5,487 bases of DNA, from NCBI GenBank assembly GCA_947461015.1, contig CANHIR010000130.1, positions 1 to 5,487 on the forward strand, in the 5' to 3' direction. Below, piece after piece: positions 1 to 4,279 of the stretch. The first letter of the stretch is position 1. Each line of letters opens with the position of its first letter. Under the pieces are notes generated by a model. It searched no databases and was not told where the DNA came from. It saw nothing but the letters and a program-made list of their open reading frames with translations. Both the position numbers and the translations under genes were made by a program. This stretch comes from Bacteroidota bacterium. GTDB taxonomy: Bacteria > Bacteroidota > Bacteroidia > Chitinophagales > Chitinophagaceae.

Positions 1-46
1 AAAATGTTGCAAAAATAATAATTGCAAAAAGTGTTAGTTTTTTCAT
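1..46 (-). CDS. Start of a third exported protein gene (5' fragment, signal peptide only)
   Basis: Reading the minus strand from the ATG at 46-44 gives MKKLTLFAIIIFATF before the window ends. This is a positively charged start followed by a hydrophobic run, the opening of a Sec signal peptide, and it closely resembles the starts of the two complete genes upstream (MKKIFLIIAV and MKKLLLMLVV). It lies 63 bp beyond the stop of the 110-892 gene on the same strand. It could therefore be the third member of one operon, or it could use its own candidate -7 element at 80-87. Membership of the same protein family is only inferred from position and signal peptide; the mature protein is outside the window. 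The 15 codons alone would be weak evidence, but start, strand and context agree. Confidence 0.6.
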   Translation of the reverse strand, partial: MKKLTLFAIIIFATF

Positions 47-79
47 GATTTTAATTTTAGTTGTTTAGACTATAATATA

Positions 80-87
80 CAAAAATA
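80..87 (-). promoter_or_regulatory. Candidate -7 promoter element for the gene starting at 46
   Basis: On the minus strand this reads TATTTTTG, a full match to the Bacteroidota -7 consensus TAnnTTTG. It lies about 33 bp upstream of the ATG at 46, leaving room for a leader of some 25-30 nt. No good -33 TTTG is seen at the usual distance. An AT-only inverted repeat (72-79 with 92-99) overlaps it. In such AT-rich DNA a chance match is quite possible. Confidence 0.35.
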
Positions 88-109
88 ATATTATATTATC
101 GAAATTTAT

Positions 110-892
110 CTATTTTTTAGCAGTAGTGCCTTTAAGTACTTTAAAGATGGGCATATAAGAGAAGCCATCAGGCATTAAAGTATTCATTTTTGATTTCTTT
201 GCTGCCTCATCGCTTCCAGAAAATTTAAGTCCAATTCTATATTTCATTAAATCTTCTAAACTTGAAAAGGCGTCCCAAGACATAACTGTATTGTGACTTG
301 TTTCCATTGTAGGTAAAGTTAATCTTCTTGCAACACCCCAAACCTTCATATTCATTTTACTCATATTTTTTACAAAATAGGGTTTCCACAATGTTTTATT
401 TTCTTCAATAAAACCTGCAATATTTGCTGGTCTTCCAAAGTTAAATTGAAAATAGGGAGCATTGCCATTATTGTCATATGCCTCATCTTCAACAACAAAT
501 ATATTTCTTACATCTTCAACACCTTTGTAAGAAGCGCGAAGTACTTTCACTTGCTCCAAATCTGATGGTGTTAACACTTTTGAAATATTATTCCACCACT
601 CTCCTTTGGCGCTTAATAAATCATCAACACTATTTGCCCATTGAACCCATACATAATTATATTCACCTGGTGCAAGGGTATTGTTAAATTTGTGTGTCTT
701 AAATAAACCCCAATAAAGTACATCCCCTTTATTAACGGCGTCTTGTGTAACTTTTGACATGAATTCTGTTTCTACTCTTTCAAAAGCGTCTGTATTACCT
801 TCAATTCTTACAGCGTGTAATGAAAATACTTTTTGTGCATTTGCAAATTGTACAGTACATAATACTGCAATGATTAGAAATATTTTTTTCAT
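110..892 (-). CDS. Exported hypothetical protein with two tandem alpha/beta-barrel-like modules
   Basis: This gene encodes 260 aa. Residues 1-19 form a signal peptide (hydrophobic core, cleavage expected at ANA|Q), so the protein is probably periplasmic or secreted. The mature part falls into two similar halves, about residues 22-95 and 146-215. Each has a beta-like start (FSLHAVRI; YFQFNFGR), an amphipathic helix rich in F, E and K, an aromatic strand (DVLYWGLF; MKVWGVAR), another strand (YNYVWVQW; HNTVMSWDAF) and a short helix (SVDDLL; SLEDLM). This order suggests a duplicated dimeric alpha-beta barrel (ferredoxin-like) fold. The second half aligns with the upstream neighbour (shared N-x-PY, NF, KP and WG positions), so the two are paralogues. 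The gene starts 26 bp after its neighbour's stop, so they are probably cotranscribed. I see no catalytic motif and do not recognise a named family. Stop is TAG at 112-110. Confidence 0.85.
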   Translation of the reverse strand: MKKIFLIIAVLCTVQFANAQKVFSLHAVRIEGNTDAFERVETEFMSKVTQDAVNKGDVLYWGLFKTHKFNNTLAPGEYNYVWVQWANSVDDLLSAKGEWWNNISKVLTPSDLEQVKVLRASYKGVEDVRNIFVVEDEAYDNNGNAPYFQFNFGRPANIAGFIEENKTLWKPYFVKNMSKMNMKVWGVARRLTLPTMETSHNTVMSWDAFSSLEDLMKYRIGLKFSGSDEAAKKSKMNTLMPDGFSYMPIFKVLKGTTAKK

Positions 893-918
893 TTTAATAT
901 TTATTATTGATTATTAAT

Positions 919-1692
919 TTAATTAGCAGAAACTTCTAGTTTCCAAATTTCTGTTTTTGCTATTTTTCTAGCAGATGCAGGTACAGTTGTTTTTGGGAAC
1001 AATTTATTATATGTTTTAGTATAGTCATCTAGTGTAATACTATATGATTTATCCCAATCAGCAAATGCATTTGAAGTAACGTAATTGTATTTTGAACCGT
1101 CTGCTAATGGAGAGATTAGTTGAGAGAATCCCCAACCTGTTCTATTACCATTTTTGATAAATTCCTGATGTATTGGTTTGTATATTTCTCTTTCTTGTCT
1201 AACATATTCACTCTCTTGTCCTTCATTGGCTTTCATGAAATTCATTTCATGATATGGCTGATTGCCGCTTGCGATACCATCTATTCCTCTGTAAATTTCA
1301 TATTTAACTACCGTTCTAATGGATGTAAAACTCTTTGTGATTGCTGTAAGTGTTTTTTCATCAATGCCTGGCATTGCTTTTTTAAACAAATCCATGGTAT
1401 TAGATTTAGTAAAATCATTAATGGAGTTTCCAGATTGCACCGAAATGATATTATACCCTCCATCTTCCGAAGTGGAAACAACACTGTATAGCGAATAAGT
1501 TGTTACATCACCCGCCTTTACTTTTTCTTTCCAAATTTTAGAAGCATAGTTTTTCATTAAGTTTAAATACTCCTCAGTTTTGTCTCTATCTGTCTTGTAA
1601 TAACTTACTAGATAGTACACGGGTTTTGATTGTGCTTGGACTTGTGTAAATCCATACACAAAAACAACTAACATTAAAAGTAGTTTTTTCAT
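919..1692 (-). CDS. Exported hypothetical protein, paralogue of its downstream neighbour
   Basis: This gene encodes 257 aa. Residues 1-20 form a signal peptide (MKKLLLMLVVFVYGF, cleavage near VQA|Q), so the product is exported. The internal duplication is clearer here than in the neighbour. Around residues 26-95 and 147-216, Y42 corresponds to Y163, G61 to G182, and YNIIS (80-84) to YNYVT (202-206), a near-constant offset of 121-122 residues. Each half has strand, helix, strand, strand, helix order, consistent with a dimeric alpha-beta barrel domain; the fold is inferred by eye. There are no cysteines and no obvious metal or catalytic motif. It is the first gene of a probable minus-strand operon, followed 26 bp later by the paralogue. 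It diverges from an HxlR-type regulator across 265 bp containing candidate operators, which suggests inducible expression. The ATG at 1692-1690 is supported by the signal peptide. Function is unknown; ligand binding or monooxygenase-like chemistry are possibilities only. Confidence 0.85.
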   Translation of the reverse strand: MKKLLLMLVVFVYGFTQVQAQSKPVYYLVSYYKTDRDKTEEYLNLMKNYASKIWKEKVKAGDVTTYSLYSVVSTSEDGGYNIISVQSGNSINDFTKSNTMDLFKKAMPGIDEKTLTAITKSFTSIRTVVKYEIYRGIDGIASGNQPYHEMNFMKANEGQESEYVRQEREIYKPIHQEFIKNGNRTGWGFSQLISPLADGSKYNYVTSNAFADWDKSYSITLDDYTKTYNKLFPKTTVPASARKIAKTEIWKLEVSAN

Positions 1693-1710
1693 AGGTTTTA
1701 TAATTTTTGA

Positions 1711-1718
1711 TAAATATA
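1711..1718 (-). promoter_or_regulatory. Weak candidate -7 element for the exported protein operon
   Basis: The minus strand reads TATATTTA, seven of eight matches to TAnnTTTG, 18 bp upstream of the ATG at 1692. A TTTG at 1737-1734 (minus) could be the -33 element, but the 15-bp spacing is shorter than usual. The same decamer, GATAAATATA on the plus strand (1709-1718), recurs upstream of the S10 peptidase at 4245-4254, which is the main reason to list it. Confidence 0.3.
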
Positions 1719-1719
1719 G

Positions 1720-1734
1720 GTATCAAAAAGATAC
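1720..1734. promoter_or_regulatory. Perfect inverted repeat, candidate regulator operator
   Basis: GTATC-AAAAA-GATAC is a 5-bp perfect inverted repeat with a 5-bp centre. It lies 28 bp upstream of the exported-protein operon and overlaps the possible -33 position. Dimeric winged-helix regulators such as HxlR proteins bind symmetric or tandem sites, and a regulator gene is divergent here. A site at this position could block or modulate the minus-strand promoter. The half-sites are short, so chance occurrence is possible. Confidence 0.35.
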
Positions 1735-1806
1735 AAATAAAATTTATTTAGAATTTAATCTATTCTTAATATTGTATATCAAAACGGCATAGAGTTGGAA
1801 TGGATA

Positions 1807-1954
1807 AATCGTATTTTTCAATGCAATGCTGTTAAACAATTTGTACATTTTAATTGTTATTAAAATATATATAATTGTAAATCAGGGTTTTGTGTAAATC
1901 GTAAAGAATAATAATTAGAGGAATTGATATATTAATGATAATTTTGCAATCGTA
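1807..1954 (+). repeat. Three dispersed AATCGTA direct repeats in the regulator's upstream region
   Basis: AATCGTA occurs at 1807-1813, 1897-1903 and 1948-1954. The first two copies share TAAATCGTA and the last two share AATCGTAAA. TGTAAATC also occurs twice, at 1876-1883 and 1893-1900, 17 bp apart. The last AATCGTA copy lies just before the regulator's ATG and just after its candidate -7 element, a suitable place for autoregulation. This 265-bp gap (1693-1957) holds no gene that I can see. The motif is short, so binding is a guess. Confidence 0.3.
1939..1946 (+). promoter_or_regulatory. Candidate -7 promoter element of the HxlR-type regulator gene
   Basis: TAATTTTG fully matches the Bacteroidota -7 consensus TAnnTTTG and ends 11 bp before the ATG at 1958. 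Transcription would start only a few bases before the start codon, giving a very short leader. A TTG at 1924-1926 is too close (12-bp gap) to be a normal -33 element, so the upstream half of the promoter is not clear. Confidence 0.45.
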
Positions 1955-1957
1955 AAA

Positions 1958-2413
1958 ATGAATACCGCTACAGAAAATACAACCGTTGAATTTAGATCAC
2001 TCTGTCCAGTTGCAACTGGATTGGACATTTTAGGTGATAAATGGACCTTGCTAATTCTTAGGGATATGATTTGGGGACACAAAACCCTTTTTAGTGAATT
2101 CAAAGCGTCACCGGAACATATGCCAAGCAAAATGCTGTCTAATAGATTGAAAAAATTAGAAGAGTTAGGATATATTTCCAAAAAAAATGGACTTACCAAT
2201 AAAAAAAGTGTCTATTATTTTTTAGAAGACAAAGGCATGGATGCATTCCCCATTATGATTGAAATGGCCATATTTACCTCAAAGCACTATTTGGATTATT
2301 TAGGAAATACCTATACCAAGGAAGCAAGAGGTATTATGATTAAAAATAGAAAAGAATATATGTCAGGTCTTACCAAAAAATATAGAAGCTTTAAAAAGAG
2401 AATGGTATTGTAA
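1958..2413 (+). CDS. HxlR-family winged helix-turn-helix transcriptional regulator
   Basis: This gene encodes a 151-aa cytoplasmic DNA-binding protein. The HxlR signature is clear: C16-P near the N-terminus, then LDILGDKWTLLILRD (22-36), the FSEF segment (45-48), a recognition helix SKMLSNRLKKLEELGYI (57-73), and a wing that includes VYYFLEDKG (85-93). Members are usually about 100-130 aa; this one has an extra basic tail (about 115-151, rich in K and R). C16 is the only cysteine. In characterised relatives such as YodB and HypR an N-terminal cysteine senses quinones or oxidants, so thiol sensing is plausible here but inferred. The gene is divergent from the exported-protein operon and probably controls it and itself. 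The ATG at 1958 fits because a candidate -7 element ends 11 bp before it. The gene ends 27 bp before a strong terminator. Confidence 0.93.
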   Translation: MNTATENTTVEFRSLCPVATGLDILGDKWTLLILRDMIWGHKTLFSEFKASPEHMPSKMLSNRLKKLEELGYISKKNGLTNKKSVYYFLEDKGMDAFPIMIEMAIFTSKHYLDYLGNTYTKEARGIMIKNRKEYMSGLTKKYRSFKKRMVL

Positions 2414-2440
2414 CGCCCTATTTGTCAAAGATTTTATGAA

Positions 2441-2466
2441 AAAAGGCCGCAGCATTGCGGCCTTTT
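2441..2466 (+). terminator. Rho-independent terminator, probably bidirectional
   Basis: A perfect 10-bp stem (AAAAGGCCGC, 2441-2450, with GCGGCCTTTT, 2457-2466) closes a 6-nt loop. The plus-strand side is followed by AATTTTTT, so it ends the HxlR-type gene 27 bp after its stop. On the minus strand the stem is followed by a T tract as well (the complement of the A run before it), so it can also stop transcripts coming from the peptidase. Confidence 0.9.
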
Positions 2467-2472
2467 AATTTT

Positions 2473-2515
2473 TTATCGAAAGTTTTAAGGAGCTAAATTC
2501 TTATAGCGACTTAAA
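2473..2515 (+). repeat. 43-bp direct repeat, copy 1
   Basis: This block is identical over 43 bp to 2555-2597, with starts 82 bp apart. It can fold on itself: TTTAAG (2484-2489) pairs with CTTAAA (2510-2515), then GA (2490-2491) faces GA (2508-2509), then GCTA (2492-2495) pairs with TAGC (2504-2507) around an 8-nt loop. As plus-strand RNA the facing GA dinucleotides could form tandem sheared G-A pairs. It contains AAGGAG but no start codon follows. The strand is nominal. I do not recognise the element. Confidence 0.9.
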
Positions 2516-2518
2516 CAA

Positions 2519-2547
2519 ACAAGAGGCCCGTTTATGGGGCCTCTTGT
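2519..2547. terminator. Strong hairpin between the two 43-bp repeats
   Basis: An 11-bp perfect stem (ACAAGAGGCCC, 2519-2529, with GGGCCTCTTGT, 2537-2547) closes a 7-nt loop. Neither side has a good T tract (TAAAATCA follows on the plus strand, TTAAGTC on the minus strand), so it may be an RNA stabiliser or structural element rather than an intrinsic terminator. Its sequence is unrelated to the hairpins at 2441-2466 and 2619-2665. Confidence 0.6.
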
Positions 2548-2554
2548 AAAATCA

Positions 2555-2597
2555 TTATCGAAAGTTTTAAGGAGCTAAATTCTTATAGCGACTTAAA
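2555..2597 (+). repeat. 43-bp direct repeat, copy 2
   Basis: This is a perfect second copy of 2473-2515. The same fold is available, and here the outer stem extends by two pairs because flanking bases also match (GTTTTAAG at 2564-2571 with CTTAAAAC at 2592-2599). On the minus strand the repeat begins at the stop codon of the peptidase-like fragment at 2593-2619, so copy 2 looks like the 3' tail belonging to that fragment. Confidence 0.9.
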
Positions 2598-2619
2598 ACC
2601 ATGCAGGCGTGCCAAGCAT
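2593..2619 (-). pseudogene. Possible remnant of a second S10 peptidase gene 3' end
   Basis: On the minus strand this reads as MLGTPAWF plus TAA. The intact peptidase ends FGTPAKF plus TAA. A 13-bp stretch is identical (2603-2615 and 2686-2698), and over the last 24 bases about 18 match in the same frame and relative to the same stop codon. This suggests a duplicated gene end left behind after loss of a tandem paralogue, or a local duplication of the 3' end. Upstream, the same frame meets a stop inside the 2619-2665 hairpin, so no working gene remains. The fragment is very short, and coincidence is not excluded. Confidence 0.4.
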
Positions 2620-2665
2620 TAAATAGATAAGCCCTAACTTTTCAGTTTAGGGCTTATCTATTTAA
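2619..2665 (-). terminator. Long hairpin after the S10 peptidase gene, probable terminator
   Basis: A perfect 19-bp stem (left arm 2619-2637, right arm 2647-2665) closes a 9-nt loop. The core is GCCC/GGGC and the ends are AT-rich. It begins 10 bp past the peptidase stop codon, the expected place for a terminator on the minus strand. The T tract after it is weak (TTTAA and then mixed sequence), so it may act mainly as a 3'-end stabilising structure. The stem is longer than most intrinsic terminators need. Confidence 0.7.
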
Positions 2666-2675
2666 AAATTAATTA

Positions 2676-4211
2676 TTAGAATTTGGCAGGCGTGCCAAAT
2701 TTCGGTATACTCTTTTTAATAAATAATCTTAAGTGCTCATTGCTTGTTGCCAAGTCTTCCTTACGCAAGTACATCATATGTCCACTGCGATAGCCTTCCC
2801 AGCTCATGCGGTCTTTAATTTTTCCGGCAGGATCCATTTGCCACATATTATATTTTGCATTGAAATAATCACAAGCACCATCATAATATCCAGACTGAAC
2901 AAATACATGCAAGTAGGGGTTTTCCATCATGGCCAAGCGCAAATCGTCACCTGTTTTATTATTTGAATTATCCCATGGGAAAGTTGGGCCAAAAATATAA
3001 TAATTTAAATCGGTCTTGTATCCCAACACATCTCTCAGATAAATATTAATTGCTGGCGTAAATGAATGCTCCCAACTTGTTAATTCGGCATTATAATCTG
3101 GCCCAATACCAGCATCTTTTTTATCTATACCAATATAACGAGAATCTAATCTTCCCACTGTTTTACCTTGATCACGTAATAATTCTTTCCAGAAAAAATC
3201 AAATGGAATTTCTAAATTTTGTTGAGCTACTGCCGTTTCGCTTAAGCCTGTATATTTTGCTAATTTTTGTGTGATTTGTTTTTTCTGATTCGCATCCATA
3301 TTCCAACCCTTTGCAATTGCTGGTAATAATTCATTTAGCGTAAAGCTTTCAACTTCTGGTAAAAAAGCCGTTAAGTCCTTACTTTGTAAATCCGCAGGTA
3401 ATTTTTTGTGATACCATGCGGTTGCTGCCATATACGGTACACGTAATGCTGCGCTAGCAGGCCCTTCACGCTTAATACCCAAGTCCGTTGGTGATACCAA
3501 TATAACTCCGTTCAAATACATCCAGTGTCTATTTTGTAATTCTAAAGACAAACCAGATACACGTGTTGTACCATAACTTTCACCAATTAAGAATTTAGGA
3601 GAAGCCCATCTTTTATTGCGACTAACAAAAGTATTAATCCAATCTGCTAAATATTTTACATCGGCATTTACACCAAAAAATTTAGAGGTAGGAACTGATT
3701 TGTCAACGATACGAGAGAAGCCTGTGTTCACCGGATCCACATATACAATATCGGCTACGTCTAAAATAGAATTGGTGTTATCCTCAACACCATAAGGTTG
3801 AACAGGATATCCTTCATCATCAATTTTTAATTTTTTAGGACTTGTATAACCCAAGTGCATCCAAACACTTGCCGTTCCAGGACCCCCGTTAAATGAAATC
3901 ATTAATGGACGCTCCTCTTTATTCACTACATCGGTTCTTTCATAGTAAACATAAAATAAACCTGCAATGGCTTTACCCTCCTCATCCCAAACTGGAATGG
4001 TTCCAGAGACTACTTTATAAGGCACTTTTTGACCCTTTATCGTAACCTCGCCCTTGGCTTCGGTTTTCGCTTCTAAAGAAAGTTCCCTTTTAAAACTTGG
4101 ATTTTTATCCTCTTGTTTGGCAGCTGGTTTTGCAGTTTCTTCAGTTGGTCTTTGTGCTTGGGTAAACAAACTGGTAACTAAGAATAAGGCTACCCATAAT
4201 TGCTTTTGCAT
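2676..4211 (-). CDS. Exported serine carboxypeptidase, peptidase family S10
   Basis: This gene encodes 511 aa, full length for a bacterial S10 enzyme. Residues 1-18 or so form a signal peptide (MQKQLWVALFLVTSLFTQAQ), followed by a charged, proline-rich linker to about residue 40, so it acts in the periplasm or outside the cell. The alpha/beta-hydrolase landmarks are present: oxyanion-hole motif NGGPG (108-112), nucleophile elbow GESYG with Ser212, catalytic Asp444 in SGYYDGACDY, and catalytic His478 in SGHMMY. Family members remove C-terminal amino acids from peptides, generally with an acidic optimum; the specificity here cannot be told. The ATG at 4211-4209 is supported by the signal peptide. 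The gene is divergent from gmk and convergent with the HxlR-type regulator, and seems to be a single-gene unit ended by the hairpin at 2619-2665. Its last codons contain a 9-bp inverted repeat (2680-2701). Confidence 0.95.
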   Translation of the reverse strand: MQKQLWVALFLVTSLFTQAQRPTEETAKPAAKQEDKNPSFKRELSLEAKTEAKGEVTIKGQKVPYKVVSGTIPVWDEEGKAIAGLFYVYYERTDVVNKEERPLMISFNGGPGTASVWMHLGYTSPKKLKIDDEGYPVQPYGVEDNTNSILDVADIVYVDPVNTGFSRIVDKSVPTSKFFGVNADVKYLADWINTFVSRNKRWASPKFLIGESYGTTRVSGLSLELQNRHWMYLNGVILVSPTDLGIKREGPASAALRVPYMAATAWYHKKLPADLQSKDLTAFLPEVESFTLNELLPAIAKGWNMDANQKKQITQKLAKYTGLSETAVAQQNLEIPFDFFWKELLRDQGKTVGRLDSRYIGIDKKDAGIGPDYNAELTSWEHSFTPAINIYLRDVLGYKTDLNYYIFGPTFPWDNSNNKTGDDLRLAMMENPYLHVFVQSGYYDGACDYFNAKYNMWQMDPAGKIKDRMSWEGYRSGHMMYLRKEDLATSNEHLRLFIKKSIPKFGTPAKF

Positions 4212-4221
4212 ATTGCTAAAT

Positions 4222-4234
4222 TTTAAGTCTTAAA
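4222..4234. repeat. Palindrome in the peptidase upstream region
   Basis: TTTAAG-T-CTTAAA is a perfect 6-bp inverted repeat around one base, 10 bp upstream of the peptidase start codon. In the peptidase mRNA it could lie in the leader. The same two hexamers form the outer stem of the 43-bp repeats downstream of the gene. It is AT-rich and short, so this may be coincidence. Confidence 0.3.
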
Positions 4235-4246
4235 TATTATGTTAGA

Positions 4247-4254
4247 TAAATATA
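4247..4254 (-). promoter_or_regulatory. Weak candidate -7 element of the S10 peptidase gene
   Basis: The minus strand reads TATATTTA (seven of eight to TAnnTTTG), 35 bp upstream of the ATG at 4211, followed by TC exactly as in the element at 1711-1718. No TTTG is seen at a -33 position. The support is the decamer shared by the two exported-protein genes. Confidence 0.3.
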
Positions 4255-4268
4255 CGGCATAATTTAAT

Positions 4269-4276
4269 TAAATTTG
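4269..4276 (+). promoter_or_regulatory. -7 promoter element immediately before gmk
   Basis: TAAATTTG matches TAnnTTTG fully and ends three bases before the gmk ATG at 4280. In Bacteroidota the transcription start lies only a few bases beyond this element, so the mRNA would begin at or very near the start codon. The element overlaps a 14-bp AT palindrome (4261-4274). The -33 half is poor; GTTAG at 4241-4245 is the only faint candidate. Confidence 0.5.
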
Positions 4277-4279
4277 AGC

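Noticed and set aside
1120..1491. 123-codon plus-strand frame opposite the exported protein gene
   Set aside because: It is antisense to a gene with a signal peptide and a paralogue, is rich in F, I and C as expected of a shadow, and has no recognisable domain.
1915..2199. 94-codon minus-strand frame opposite the regulator
   Set aside because: It is antisense to the conserved HxlR domain and has no support of its own.
2436..2468. Ten-codon frame ATG to TAA over the first terminator
   Set aside because: It coincides with the terminator stem and has no coding support.
2473..2597. Minimal CRISPR array (43-bp repeat, 39-bp spacer, 43-bp repeat)
   Set aside because: There are only two repeats, the 'spacer' is itself a perfect hairpin, and there is no cas gene or leader. 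Repeat and spacer lengths alone are not enough.
2473..2597. Insertion-sequence ends or a MITE
   Set aside because: The 43-bp copies are direct, not inverted, no target-site duplication was found around them, and there is no transposase.
2555..2599. Integron attC site, because of the folded inverted repeats
   Set aside because: The ends do not fit the RYYYAAC and GTTRRRY core sites, and there is no integrase or cassette structure.
4274..4279. TTG at 4274 as the gmk start
   Set aside because: It would add only two residues and lies within the -7 element; the ATG at 4280 gives a normal guanylate kinase N-terminus.
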